The notes below the pieces were generated by a model. The model was not told the origin of the DNA and searched no databases. It saw only the letters and a program-made list of their open reading frames with translations. Shown here piece by piece: positions 49,719 to 58,946 of a stretch of 64,000 nt of DNA. The translations under genes were made by a program, and so were the position numbers. Positions within the stretch are counted from its first letter, which is position 1. Each line of letters begins with the position of its first letter. Source of the DNA: Pediococcus parvulus (GTDB taxonomy: Bacteria > Bacillota > Bacilli > Lactobacillales > Lactobacillaceae). Location of the stretch: positions 1-64,000 of the forward strand of contig NZ_BJWE01000004.1 in NCBI RefSeq assembly GCF_007990205.1, in the 5' to 3' direction.

Positions 49719-50561
49719 TCAACTTTTCTGCGGATTTAATTCATTTCCATCTAAATACCAAGGATTATTTGTCAGCTTTTTCCTTCTAATAAACCAGAAC
49801 GTCAGCCCACCGACAAACAAAATCACTGACAAGACCTGCGACACCCGAATCACATTTCCAATCATTAGACTATCAGTCCGCATCCCTTCAATAAAGAAGC
49901 GACCAAATGAATACCAAATCACATAACTAAGAAAAACTTCACCTTGCTTAAATAAATGTTTTCGATGGCGAAAACTCATCAACAGGATAAATCCCAAGAT
50001 ATCCCAGATTGATTCATACAAAAATGTTGGTTGACGATAGGCACCATTAATGAACATCTGTTGAACAATAAAATGGGGAATATGTAAATTTTGCAAAAAC
50101 TGGAGGGACGTGATCCGTCCAAAAGCCTCTTGATTCATGAAGTTTCCCCAGCGACCAATTCCTTGAGCCATCAAAACTACGGGTCCTGCAACATCAAGCA
50201 TGAGCCAAACTGGAATCCATTTGGATTTGCAGAAGAAATAAACAACCAAACCAGCTCCAATTAAAGATCCGTAGATGGCGATTCCCCCATCCCAGATAGC
50301 AATAATTTGACTTGGATGTTGGGAATAATAAGACCACTCAAAGGCTACATAATAGGCGCGAGCCGCTATTAAAGCGGCAGGTAACGCCCACAAAATCATA
50401 TCGTAAATATCGTCGGGATCGATTTGTCTTTTCTTTCCTTCACGAACAGCCAAGAATGTTGCAATAACAACCGCACTGGCAATAATCACACCATACCAGT
50501 GAATCTCAAAAGGACCCAGTTTTAATGCAATTGGGTTTAGTGCCCCTAAAAATACCTTCAC
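49719..50561 (-). CDS. lgt: Prolipoprotein diacylglyceryl transferase (probable GTG start)
   Basis: Seven-helix membrane enzyme that attaches diacylglycerol to the lipobox Cys of prelipoproteins such as PstS in this window. Conserved cues: FEIHWYGV near residue 20, the signature [13 protein letters not shown] (about 134-146), [10 protein letters not shown] (about 172-181) and [13 protein letters not shown] (about 227-239). Start choice: GGAG directly precedes two ATGs, so the GTG at 50559-50561, nine bases from the site, is most likely; the difference is three residues. It follows hprK by 15 bases. Confidence 0.95.
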   Translation of the reverse strand: MKVFLGALNPIALKLGPFEIHWYGVIIASAVVIATFLAVREGKKRQIDPDDIYDMILWALPAALIAARAYYVAFEWSYYSQHPSQIIAIWDGGIAIYGSLIGAGLVVYFFCKSKWIPVWLMLDVAGPVVLMAQGIGRWGNFMNQEAFGRITSLQFLQNLHIPHFIVQQMFINGAYRQPTFLYESIWDILGFILLMSFRHRKHLFKQGEVFLSYVIWYSFGRFFIEGMRTDSLMIGNVIRVSQVLSVILFVGGLTFWFIRRKKLTNNPWYLDGNELNPQKS

Positions 50562-50576
50562 ACCCATCATCTCCTG

Positions 50577-51518
50577 TTAGTTGTTCTTCGAATTATCTTT
50601 AATTAACTCGTTCAAATTCTCGTCAAAAACCTTAGTTGCATCGTAACCCATATTTTTGGCTCTAAAGTTCATCGCCGCTGACTCAATAATAACTGCCAAG
50701 TTACGTCCAGTACGAACAGGAATCGCGATCCTTGGAATTTCGACATCAAAGAATTTACGTGTTTGTTGTCCATTACCTAACCGGTCAAATTGCTTATCAT
50801 CATCCCAGTTTTCAAGATGCACAATCAAGTTAATATCCGTTTCGGTCCGCACAGCACCCGCACCAAACAAGTTCATCACATCAATAATTCCAACTCCGCG
50901 GATTTCCAAAAGGTGACGTAAAATTTTAGGTGCTTCGCCCACCAGCGTTTGTTCATCTTGCTGATAAACATCTACACGATCGTCAGCAATCAGACGATGT
51001 CCACGTTTAACCAGTTCCAGTGCCGTTTCACTTTTACCAACCCCAGAGTCTCCAGTAATCAGAACACCAAGTCCATAAATATCAACCAGTTCCCCGTGAA
51101 CAGATTGCCGTTCGGCCAGTTTACCTTCCAGATAATTGGTCATATTACTCAATAACCGCGAGGTAGGTAAGGCAGAACCCAAGACAGGTATATTTTTTTC
51201 CTTCGCAGCCGTCGTTAGCTCTTCTGGAATTGGTAACCCACGCGAAATAACAAATGCTGGTGTGTCATCATGGGCCATACGCTGATAAACATCAAGACGT
51301 TCCTCACTGGTCATACTGCCTTTTGCATAAGAGATCTCGGTACGCCCAAACAGTTGCACACGTTCATGTGGATAGAAATTAAAATACCCGGTTAACTCTA
51401 AACCGGGTCGTGAAATATCACTAACTGTAATATCCCGTTTTGTTAAAAATTCTTTTCCGGAATAAACATCTAGTCTTGTTGATTTTACAAGATCTGCTAC
51501 CTTCACACTATCTGCCAA
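50577..51518 (-). CDS. hprK: HPr kinase/phosphorylase (TTG start)
   Basis: Phosphorylates HPr at Ser46 and reverses this, the sensor of carbon catabolite repression by CcpA. Walker A LITGDSGVGKSETALEL (about residues 152-168), the HprK signature LEIRGVGIIDVMNLFG (about 200-215) and the C-terminal helix are intact. Length 313 aa is normal. The TTG at 51516-51518 (LADSVKVADLV) follows GGGGG by seven bases; a longer frame to 51587 lacks any site and has no family match. Neighbours lgt and gpsA follow at short spacing. Confidence 0.97.
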   Translation of the reverse strand: MADSVKVADLVKSTRLDVYSGKEFLTKRDITVSDISRPGLELTGYFNFYPHERVQLFGRTEISYAKGSMTSEERLDVYQRMAHDDTPAFVISRGLPIPEELTTAAKEKNIPVLGSALPTSRLLSNMTNYLEGKLAERQSVHGELVDIYGLGVLITGDSGVGKSETALELVKRGHRLIADDRVDVYQQDEQTLVGEAPKILRHLLEIRGVGIIDVMNLFGAGAVRTETDINLIVHLENWDDDKQFDRLGNGQQTRKFFDVEIPRIAIPVRTGRNLAVIIESAAMNFRAKNMGYDATKVFDENLNELIKDNSKNN

Positions 51519-51552
51519 AATAAAACCCCCTGTGATTTTATGACATGACGCA

Positions 51553-51909
51553 CTATCGATTAATAAAATAATTCGAAATAATCGCATTTAAAATGGACAT
51601 CAGCAGCGCAATCCACATAGTCATTCCAAACGATGAAAAATAGAAACTAGCTGATCCTACTAGAACCGAAGTTAATTGCAAGATAACCGCATTAATCACA
51701 ATACTAAAAAGCCCGAGGGTCAATATTGTGATTGGTAAGGAAATCAACTGTAAGAATGGTTTGACTGATGCATTTAAAATAGCTAAAACTAAACTAGCAC
51801 CAAGGGCAACCCCGACACTGGTGACCACAAAATTACCGCTATTTCGATAAAATCCTGCCAAAGCAATAAAAATAATTGCATCGGCAACTACTCTTTGCCA
51901 AAACTTCAT
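51553..51909 (-). CDS. YvlD/phage-holin-4 family membrane protein
   Basis: 118-aa protein with four hydrophobic helices (about 10-28, 33-50, 60-85, 92-115), matching the YvlD (Mycobacterial 4 TMS phage holin) family. It is directly downstream of a PspC protein, the same pairing as yvlC-yvlD of B. subtilis, which respond to envelope stress. The function is unknown. A GGAGGAGG-like site precedes the ATG. Next gene hprK begins after a 34-base gap. Confidence 0.8.
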   Translation of the reverse strand: MKFWQRVVADAIIFIALAGFYRNSGNFVVTSVGVALGASLVLAILNASVKPFLQLISLPITILTLGLFSIVINAVILQLTSVLVGSASFYFSSFGMTMWIALLMSILNAIISNYFINR

Positions 51910-51923
51910 AAGGCACCCTCCTC

Positions 51924-52259
51924 CTATTTTTGATGTTTAGAAGTTGGATCGTCCTCTTCTTGCACATCTTTAATAACTTTTCGTTTTCGGGATTGTGATT
52001 TTTGTTGTGGTTGGTCAAAACCAGTAAAGAAGTTTTCTGTAAAACCGCTGGTACGTTGTTCTTGACTTTCTGGCATTAACCAAGCCAGTAAAGCATAGAT
52101 TAAAATTCCTGGCCAAATATGCGAGATTAATGTCAAAATAACAAAGACGACCCGCACAATTGAAGGATCAATCGCAAAGAAATTTGCGATTCCACCTAGG
52201 ACACCTGATACCATTCGACTATTTGATTTTGTAAATTTTCGTTTTGTATTTGATTTCAT
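51924..52259 (-). CDS. PspC-domain stress-response protein
   Basis: 111-aa protein with the PspC domain at about residues 8-62: SNSRMVSGVLGGIANFFAID and one long hydrophobic helix (VRVVFVILTLISHIWPGILIYALLAWLMP). The basic/acidic hydrophilic C-terminus (about 65-111) is not conserved. PspC proteins sense membrane damage in other bacteria. It sits upstream of the YvlD homologue; operon with it is likely (14-base gap). Confidence 0.88.
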   Translation of the reverse strand: MKSNTKRKFTKSNSRMVSGVLGGIANFFAIDPSIVRVVFVILTLISHIWPGILIYALLAWLMPESQEQRTSGFTENFFTGFDQPQQKSQSRKRKVIKDVQEEDDPTSKHQK

Positions 52260-52335
52260 AAGTTATTCACCTCAAGTTGTTAATTAATTATATTCTACAG
52301 CTTGTGTAGCTAAATTGGCAAACTTAACCCCTAAA

Positions 52336-52376
52336 ATAAAAAACTTGATAGATTCTTAAACTTTCATCTATCAAGT
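52336..52376 (-). terminator. Terminator of the pst-phoU operon
   Basis: Minus strand stem ACTTGATAGAT/ATCTATCAAGT (52366-52376 with 52343-52353) followed by T-rich sequence. Confidence 0.85.
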
Positions 52377-52383
52377 CTATCAT

Positions 52384-53061
52384 TCATTTTTCTTCTGGAT
52401 GATGATCTGGGGTTAATTCTGCAAGATGACCCGTTTCATTGTAAACCACCCATTCCGCAATATTCCCAATATGATCACCAATGCGTTCTAAATAACTAGC
52501 AACCATCAAGTAACTTGCACTTCCTGTGATCACTTTTGAATCCTGTTTCATCATTTTAATTGTTTTTTCACGAACTTCCGCATAGTCCTCGTCAATTTTT
52601 TGATTTGCGCTCGCAATCTTTTTAGCACCCATCTCATCTTCTTTGACATAGGCATCCAAAACTTCCTCTAACATCGAACGCACATTATTGGTCATTTCGC
52701 CAATTTCGTTTTCAATTTCCTCAATCCGGTGTTCACCTTTTAACTGAATGGATTCTCTAGCGATCCCTACCGCATGATCACCAATGCGTTCCAAATCAGA
52801 ACTCGCCTTTAAAACAATGATAATCCGCCGAAAATCTGTTGCCACTGGCTGTTGTAATGCAATCAACATTAAGGCTTGGTCTTCCAATTTGATCTCTTCC
52901 TCATTAATTTGTTCATCATGGTCAATAACCTGTTGCGCAAGTAATTTGTCATGATCAATAAATGATTTTGAAGCCCGATAAATGGCCTCACTAACATTAA
53001 TTCCCATTTCAGTAAATTTTCCATGCAATTTTTTGAGTTCATCTTCAAAAATTCCGCGCAT
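52384..53061 (-). CDS. phoU: Phosphate signalling protein PhoU
   Basis: 225-aa helical protein made of two PhoU repeats, each with an E/DxxxD-type metal motif: LERIGDHAVGIARE (about residues 72-85) and LERIGDHIGNIAEW (about 175-188). It dampens Pho signalling between the Pst transporter and PhoR. The ATG at 53059-53061 is eight bases from GGAGG; a first ATG two codons earlier is too close. Last gene of pstSCAB-B-phoU. Confidence 0.96.
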   Translation of the reverse strand: MRGIFEDELKKLHGKFTEMGINVSEAIYRASKSFIDHDKLLAQQVIDHDEQINEEEIKLEDQALMLIALQQPVATDFRRIIIVLKASSDLERIGDHAVGIARESIQLKGEHRIEEIENEIGEMTNNVRSMLEEVLDAYVKEDEMGAKKIASANQKIDEDYAEVREKTIKMMKQDSKVITGSASYLMVASYLERIGDHIGNIAEWVVYNETGHLAELTPDHHPEEK

Positions 53062-53076
53062 CTTCATAACCTCCGT

Positions 53077-53832
53077 CTAGCCAAATTTTCCATTCAAATA
53101 ATCACTGGTTGCTTCTTGCTTTGGTGCCATAAATAATTGTTTGGTCGAACCCGTTTCCACTAATTTTCCATCAAGGAAAAATGCCGTTCGATCTGAAATT
53201 CGTGAAGCCTGTTGCATATTGTGCGTCACAATGGCAACGGTAAATTTGTCCTGAATGTCCAACAATAATTCTTCAATTTTTCCTGCTGAAACGGGATCTA
53301 ACGCACTGGTGGGCTCATCCATCAAAATAATTTCTGGCTGAACTGCTAAAACACGGGCAATACAAATCCGTTGCTGCTGGCCACCTGAAAAAGATAAGGC
53401 ATTATCGGTTAAATTATCCTTAACTTCCTCCCAAACAGCTGCTTGTTTCAAACTCGTTTCGACCCGTTCCTGAATTAACTTATGATCCTTTATGCCAGCT
53501 AATCGTAGGCCAAATGCCACATTGTCAAAAACAGAGAACGGGAATGGGTTGGGTTGTTGAAATACCATTCCAACTTTTTTACGTAACGCCACCACATCGG
53601 TCTGAGGACTGTAAATATCTTTACCATCTAATTTTAAACTACCAGTAATAGTTACGCCACTTACAAGATCATTCATTCGATTTAAACATCTCAGAAAAGT
53701 CGATTTGCCACTTCCAGAAGGACCAATTAAAGCTGTAATTTGATTTTTAGGAAAATCTAAGTCAATTCCGTGCAGCGCTTCATGATCTCCATAATATAGC
53801 CGCACATTGCGAGTTGTAATTATATTTGCCAT
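53077..53832 (-). CDS. pstB: Phosphate ABC transporter ATP-binding protein (second copy)
   Basis: ATPase of the high-affinity Pst transporter. Walker [21 protein letters not shown] (about residues 36-55), signature [17 protein letters not shown] (about 150-166), Walker [13 protein letters not shown] and the H-loop His in VTHNMQQA. Length 251 aa. Similar but not identical to the upstream pstB, as in many lactobacilli and streptococci. AGGAG lies six bases before the ATG. Between pstB (first copy) and phoU. Confidence 0.96.
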   Translation of the reverse strand: MANIITTRNVRLYYGDHEALHGIDLDFPKNQITALIGPSGSGKSTFLRCLNRMNDLVSGVTITGSLKLDGKDIYSPQTDVVALRKKVGMVFQQPNPFPFSVFDNVAFGLRLAGIKDHKLIQERVETSLKQAAVWEEVKDNLTDNALSFSGGQQQRICIARVLAVQPEIILMDEPTSALDPVSAGKIEELLLDIQDKFTVAIVTHNMQQASRISDRTAFFLDGKLVETGSTKQLFMAPKQEATSDYLNGKFG

Positions 53833-53858
53833 GTTTTTCTCCTTCTACAAAGTTCCGG

Positions 53859-54662
53859 TTAACCAAAATTCCCAGAAATATAATCCTCAGTTGCTTGAAT
53901 ATGAGGTTTGGTAAAAATGCGTTCTGTACGATCAAACTCAAGAACATGTCCCATGTGGAAAAAAGCCGTATAATCACTAGTACGCGAAGCCTGTTGCATA
54001 CTGTGTGTCACCATAATAATCATGTACTGATTTTTTAGTTCGAACAAAGCCTGCTCAAGTTTTCCCGTTGAAATCGGATCAAGAGCGCTGGCCGGCTCGT
54101 CCAGCAACAACACATCCGGGTTCATAGCTAATGCTCGAGCAATACACAGGCGTTGCTGTTGGCCACCTGAAAGAGCCAAGGCACTACGATTCAAATCATC
54201 CTTAACTTCCTCCCATAAAGCTGCTTGCCGTAAACTTTTTTCCACCCGTTCTTTTAGCTCAACCTTTGATTTAATTCCCGCCTTTTGCAACGGATAGGCA
54301 ATGTTTTTAAAGATGGATTTTGCAAACGGATTGGGTCGTTGAAAAACCATTCCCACATGTTTGCGCATTTCATAAACATTGATTTCTGGTGCATTGATAT
54401 CAATTCCTTGATACACAATTTTGCCCTTTACCGTCGCAATATCATCGTTCATTCGGTTTAAGCAGCGTAAAAAAGTTGATTTTCCCGAACCCGAAGCCCC
54501 GATCATTGCTGTAATTGCATTTTTAGGAAACTGTAAATTGCCATCATACATGGCATGATAATCACCATAAAAAACCTGTAAATCCTCGGTTGACAACCCA
54601 ATGGTGGTTTTATTTGGATCAAATTTGTGAATATAATTTTCTGTTAGTGAATATTTTTTCAA
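53859..54662 (-). CDS. pstB: Phosphate ABC transporter ATP-binding protein (first copy, TTG start)
   Basis: 267-aa PstB with a longer N-terminus than the second copy (MKKYSLTENYIHKF...). Walker [21 protein letters not shown] (about residues 53-72), signature ALSGGQQQRLCIARALA (about 167-183), Walker B VLLLDEPASALDP, H-loop VTHSMQQA. The start is TTG at 54660-54662 with GAGGTGG upstream. Two ATPases may form a heterodimer or alternate with conditions; the sequence does not decide. Confidence 0.95.
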   Translation of the reverse strand: MKKYSLTENYIHKFDPNKTTIGLSTEDLQVFYGDYHAMYDGNLQFPKNAITAMIGASGSGKSTFLRCLNRMNDDIATVKGKIVYQGIDINAPEINVYEMRKHVGMVFQRPNPFAKSIFKNIAYPLQKAGIKSKVELKERVEKSLRQAALWEEVKDDLNRSALALSGGQQQRLCIARALAMNPDVLLLDEPASALDPISTGKLEQALFELKNQYMIIMVTHSMQQASRTSDYTAFFHMGHVLEFDRTERIFTKPHIQATEDYISGNFG

Positions 54663-54676
54663 TTAAACCACCTCAT

Positions 54677-55564
54677 TTATTTGGACGCCGTGATTTTTCG
54701 ATAAATTCGATTGCCTAGCCAGCGCGCCGAAAAATTAAAGAGGAGCACAACCACAATTAAAACGGCGGATGCCCCGGCCGATACTGCGCTTGCATCTGGC
54801 ATAATTCCCTCTGAATTAATTTTCCAAATGTGAACTGCAAGTGTTTCGGCAGGACGCATTGGATTCAAAGGACTAGTTGGACTGAAAGGATTCCAGTTGG
54901 CAAAATTTAAAATTGGGGCACTTTGACCTGCTGTGTAAATTAACGCGGCCGCTTCACCAAAAATTCGACCCGCACTTAAAATTACGGCCGTCAAAATTCC
55001 CGGCAATGCTTCAGGAAAAATTACCCCTAATACTGTTTGCCATCGTGAAAATCCTAACGCCAACCCAGCTTCTCGTTGTAGTTTTGGGACAGCAGTTAAG
55101 GAGTTTTCAATGCTCCGGGTTAGAAGCGGCAGGTTGAAAAACGTCAATGCAATCGCCCCCGACAAGATTGAAAAACCTAGCTTAAATTCAACCACAAACA
55201 ATAAAAATCCGAACAACCCGACAACCACTGAAGGTAAGGAACTAAGAACTTCAATTGCTACGCGAATGGTATTTGTCACCCAATTTTTAGGTGCATATTC
55301 AAATAAGTAAATACCCGCCCCAAGTGCAATTGGGAATGAAATTACAAGCGTCAGAACCAACAAATAAAATGAATTAAATAGTTGATCACCAATTCCGCCA
55401 CCCTTTAAAAAAGCTTGGGAAGGTGAAGTTAAAAAATGCCATGAGATATGCGGTAATCCGGTTACCAAAATATATCCAATTAATGACAATAAAATTAACA
55501 CCACAACACCAACTAAGAGGCTGATAACGGCTGTGGCCAGTTTATCAATTCTTTTTGCATTCAT
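54677..55564 (-). CDS. pstA: Phosphate ABC transporter permease PstA
   Basis: 295-aa permease with six hydrophobic helices. The cytoplasmic EAA-like loop EAGLALGFSRWQTVLGVIFPEALPGI (about residues 165-190) contacts PstB. The first helix occupies about 10-35. The ATG overlaps the pstC stop by one base (TAATG), so translation is coupled. Forms the channel with PstC for phosphate uptake. Confidence 0.96.
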   Translation of the reverse strand: MNAKRIDKLATAVISLLVGVVVLILLSLIGYILVTGLPHISWHFLTSPSQAFLKGGGIGDQLFNSFYLLVLTLVISFPIALGAGIYLFEYAPKNWVTNTIRVAIEVLSSLPSVVVGLFGFLLFVVEFKLGFSILSGAIALTFFNLPLLTRSIENSLTAVPKLQREAGLALGFSRWQTVLGVIFPEALPGILTAVILSAGRIFGEAAALIYTAGQSAPILNFANWNPFSPTSPLNPMRPAETLAVHIWKINSEGIMPDASAVSAGASAVLIVVVLLFNFSARWLGNRIYRKITASK

Positions 55565-56496
55565 TATTTCGTTAACCTCCCTTTGCTTCCGATCACACGT
55601 ACCAGCAGATTAAATGCTAGCGACATCAATAACAAGATTAAGGCAAGCGACCACAACGCATTGTTAGGCAGTGTGCCCATAACCGTGTTACCAATGCCTG
55701 TTGTCAAGACACTGGTTAACGTTGAAGCAGGTGAGATCAAATCGTGTGGCAACAATGAAGCATTTCCGATGACCATTTGGACGGCTAAAGCTTCACCAAA
55801 TGCTCTAGCCATTCCAAAAATTATGGCCGTCAACAATCCGGGTACTGAAGCTCGCAAAATAACTTTATATATGGATTGCCAACGCGTAGCCCCTAGTGCC
55901 AAGGCTGCTTCACGATAAAAACCGGGCACCGATCGTAAACTGTCGACGTACATGGAGGTGATTGTAGGTAACACCATGACAAACAAAACGAGTGTCCCAG
56001 ATAAAATTCCAAATCCAGTTCCTCCGCCCAAGGCACGAACAACTGGAACCACAATCGTTAATCCTACAAATCCATAAACAACAGAGGGAATTCCTACCAA
56101 TAGTTCAATAACTGGTTGGAGAACTTTTTGTCCTCTCTTTGGCGCAATCTCGGTCATAAACAATGCCATGGAGACCGCAAACGGCGTGGCTAAAATAGCT
56201 GATAAAACAGTCACAGAAAAGGAACCTACGATCATTGGTAAAGCACCCACTTCTGGTGTGCCATCCTTGCCAACTTGACTAGGATTCCAATTCTGATGAC
56301 TTAAAAAGTCCCACAAGGAAACATGATCTTTAAAAAAGGTCGCTAACCCTCTGGAAGCTACCATATAGAAAATGGAAACAACAAGTAGCCCAATCAAAAA
56401 AGTACATAAAAAGGCAACTAGCTTTCCGATTCGATCTTGTCGGGTTGCTTTAGAAGAACTTGTTAATTGTCGTTTGATCTTATCCAAACTTTTCAC
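55564..56496 (-). CDS. pstC: Phosphate ABC transporter permease PstC
   Basis: 310-aa permease. First helix about residues 28-50, further helices through 300. EAA-like loop REAALALGATRWQSIYKVILRASVPG (about 195-220) and the segment VYGFVGLTIVVP. It follows pstS by eight bases. Together with PstA it forms the membrane channel. Confidence 0.96.
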   Translation of the reverse strand: MKSLDKIKRQLTSSSKATRQDRIGKLVAFLCTFLIGLLVVSIFYMVASRGLATFFKDHVSLWDFLSHQNWNPSQVGKDGTPEVGALPMIVGSFSVTVLSAILATPFAVSMALFMTEIAPKRGQKVLQPVIELLVGIPSVVYGFVGLTIVVPVVRALGGGTGFGILSGTLVLFVMVLPTITSMYVDSLRSVPGFYREAALALGATRWQSIYKVILRASVPGLLTAIIFGMARAFGEALAVQMVIGNASLLPHDLISPASTLTSVLTTGIGNTVMGTLPNNALWSLALILLLMSLAFNLLVRVIGSKGRLTK

Positions 56497-56504
56497 ACTC
56501 CTTT

Positions 56505-57359
56505 CTATTTATGCCGAAGGTTCCCGTGATAATCTCGAGTAACCTTCATATCATGAATTGAAATATAACCTAGATCAGTAATTAGTGTTTTTTGATTTTT
56601 GGGTGATCTGACATAATTTAAAAACTGTTTGGTTTGCACATCAGGTTTTCCCTTGGTATACATGTGTTCATAAGACCAAATTGGCCATGCATTCGTCATG
56701 ACGTTTGCTGCAATTGGCTGAACACCATTAAGGTTCAATGCCTTTACTTGGTCATTGACATATGAAAATGACGTGTAGCTGATAGCTCCAGGAGTGGCCG
56801 CTACAATTTTTTGGACGGTGCCGTTAGAATCTTGTTCCTGGGAGCGCAATGCTGTTTTACCAGCAAGAACAATTGCTTCAAAGGTGTTTCGAATGCCGCT
56901 TCCTTGAGATCGATTAATTACTGTTATTTTTTGCTTTTTACCGCCAACTTGTTGCCAATTCGTAATTTTACCTGTGAAGATTTGACGAAGTTGCTTAGCG
57001 GTTAAATTTTTTACTGTGACTTTTTTATTAACAATGGGCGTAATTCCCACCACAGCCACTTTATGATCGACTAATTTTGCAGCTTTGATTCCTTCTTGAT
57101 CTTCTGCAAAAACATCTGAGTTGCCAATTGTGACGGCTCCAGACTGGACTTGACTCAAACCAGTCCCCGAACCTCCGCCTTGAACGGTAATCGCCACATT
57201 CGAATTTACGAGTTGATAGTTACTAGCAGCTCGTTCAACCAGTGGCTGTAAGGCTGTTGACCCCACAATTGTGATTGCGTGTCCCTTCTTAGTCCCACAC
57301 CCGACTAATCCAACGGCTAATATTCCAACCGCAAGAATTACCCCTATAATTCGCTTCAT
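56505..57359 (-). CDS. pstS: Phosphate-binding lipoprotein PstS
   Basis: 284-aa substrate-binding protein. Signal peptide with lipobox LVGC (Cys about residue 21), so it is anchored by Lgt-modified Cys. Phosphate-contact segments: IVGSTALQPLVE (about 31-42), GGGSGTGLSQV (about 61-71) and NRSQGSGIRNTFE (about 148-160). First gene of pstS-C-A-B-B-phoU. Upstream PhoP boxes predict induction at low phosphate. Confidence 0.96.
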   Translation of the reverse strand: MKRIIGVILAVGILAVGLVGCGTKKGHAITIVGSTALQPLVERAASNYQLVNSNVAITVQGGGSGTGLSQVQSGAVTIGNSDVFAEDQEGIKAAKLVDHKVAVVGITPIVNKKVTVKNLTAKQLRQIFTGKITNWQQVGGKKQKITVINRSQGSGIRNTFEAIVLAGKTALRSQEQDSNGTVQKIVAATPGAISYTSFSYVNDQVKALNLNGVQPIAANVMTNAWPIWSYEHMYTKGKPDVQTKQFLNYVRSPKNQKTLITDLGYISIHDMKVTRDYHGNLRHK

Positions 57360-57405
57360 TTATTCCATCTCCTCTCGACGTTACATCTTGAGTTTATCTA
57401 CTGTG

Positions 57406-57444
57406 TGTTTAGCTATCATGTTGTTCATGTAAAGGTTGTGTAAA
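57406..57444 (-). promoter_or_regulatory. PhoP-box array upstream of pstS
   Basis: Minus strand TTTACA (57439-57444)-N5-TTTACA (57428-57433)-N5-AACATG (57417-57422)-N5-TAAACA (57406-57411): hexamers with exact 11-bp phasing, like the tandem TTAACA repeats bound by PhoP in Firmicutes. The two TTTACA copies are the best. Confidence 0.75.
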
Positions 57445-57455
57445 GATTAAAACGC

Positions 57456-57498
57456 AAAAAAGGCACTAAATCACGAACCTTGTCATGATTTAGTGCCT
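57456..57498 (-). terminator. Terminator of phoPR
   Basis: Minus strand perfect 13-bp stem AGGCACTAAATCA/TGATTTAGTGCCT (57486-57498 with 57461-57473) followed by T-run, between phoR and the pstS promoter. Confidence 0.88.
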
Positions 57499-57515
57499 GT
57501 ATATTAGTAATGTTT

Positions 57516-58946
57516 TTATATTTCTGTATTTGGATGCCAAGTTTTAGGAAAGGTTAAAATAAATTTAGAACCCTTACCCACTTCAGAATTGAGGCGAATT
57601 TCGCCACCTAGGTTTTTGACACTTTCAGCTACAATTGGCAGTCCTAAACCAGTACCACTGATTAATTCACCTGATTTATTGGAACTGACTCGATAAAAAC
57701 GTTCAAAAACTTTATGTTGTTCATCAGCTGCGATCCCAATTCCGTCATCTTCTACAATTAGTTGCCAGCGATTATTAGTCTCTGCATAGGATAACGTAAC
57801 TTGTCCATGAGGGTGATTATAGCGAATACCATTGGCCACCAAATTTTTAATGATTTGGCCTAACTGTTGAGAATCAGTTTGAACTGTCACATCCTTAGGA
57901 ATCTTATTGGAGACCGTGACCTGGTGTAGCTGAATCCCACGATGCAAAAGATCAATTTCTTCCTGTCCTAAAGCGGCTAACTCACAATCCGAAATTTGTA
58001 ATGACTGTTCATCATCTGATTGCGTCCTTGAAATTGATAAAATATCATCAGCCAATCGAACTAATTTTCGACTTTCTTTTTGAATAATACTTAAAAATTC
58101 ATCCAATTTGTCTGGATCATTCTTCGCACCATTCATCAGAGTTTCTGCAAATCCAGAAATGGCGGTTATTGGCGTCCTTAGCTCATGACTAGCATTGCTG
58201 ACAAAATTCAACTGCATTTGTTCCACAGTCCAAGCCTCAGTAATATCATACAATAACACAATCACCTCAAAACGATGGTGAACTTGTTTATTATAAACAA
58301 CGGTTGCCTCAACCACTTTTTCACTAGGTTCTCGTTTCAAGTGAAGGATCCGGTGATGACTGCGTTTCGTCTCAAAAGTTCGTTCAATCAATGCCTGAAG
58401 TTCTCTTTGTTTGATATCCATTGTATAAGGGTGCGGATCCGATTTAATTTGCAACTGCAATAAATCTACCGTAGCCGGGTTCGCCAATTGGACTTCACGA
58501 TGCCGATTAATTACCAACACACCCACCGGTAAATTGTTCACAATGGCTTTTAGTTCATTACCTTGATTCGTCAGATTATGGATTTGATGGCGATCATGGG
58601 ATTCAATTTTGTTGACGGTCATCGTGAGTTCATAAAACGGATCATCTTTTGGTAACACAATTTGGCTAGCTTTTTCACCATTCAAAACTTCTTGCAGTTT
58701 TTCGTTTAAAGCGTCTTGACGCATTTGCGACTGGCGCAAATTACTCCAATAAACAACTACTTCAATAGCAGTCACAAAAATTGTAATAGCAAACAGTAAG
58801 ATATAGTTAATTTCTTTTGTACTAAAACTATGCTGCCCCTTTTGAACTGCTCTTAACACTAAAAAAGCCATCAACAGGTTCCCGACAAAACTAGTCAGAA
58901 AAAAACGCAACGTTCTATTCAGCAGTCTTTTTTGTATTGAATTCAT
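57516..58946 (-). CDS. phoR: Phosphate sensor histidine kinase PhoR
   Basis: 476-aa membrane kinase. Two transmembrane helices (about residues 10-32 and 43-63) flank a very short outer segment, then a PAS domain (about 125-225), HisKA with phospho-acceptor His in VSNASHELRTPITAISG (about 245), and HATPase_c with GTGLGLPIVAESVKNLGG (about 430). The short extracytoplasmic loop suggests sensing through Pst/PhoU rather than a ligand outside. The ATG at 58944-58946 has GAGAGG eight bases upstream and overlaps phoP by 32 bases. Confidence 0.93.
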   Translation of the reverse strand: MNSIQKRLLNRTLRFFLTSFVGNLLMAFLVLRAVQKGQHSFSTKEINYILLFAITIFVTAIEVVVYWSNLRQSQMRQDALNEKLQEVLNGEKASQIVLPKDDPFYELTMTVNKIESHDRHQIHNLTNQGNELKAIVNNLPVGVLVINRHREVQLANPATVDLLQLQIKSDPHPYTMDIKQRELQALIERTFETKRSHHRILHLKREPSEKVVEATVVYNKQVHHRFEVIVLLYDITEAWTVEQMQLNFVSNASHELRTPITAISGFAETLMNGAKNDPDKLDEFLSIIQKESRKLVRLADDILSISRTQSDDEQSLQISDCELAALGQEEIDLLHRGIQLHQVTVSNKIPKDVTVQTDSQQLGQIIKNLVANGIRYNHPHGQVTLSYAETNNRWQLIVEDDGIGIAADEQHKVFERFYRVSSNKSGELISGTGLGLPIVAESVKNLGGEIRLNSEVGKGSKFILTFPKTWHPNTEI

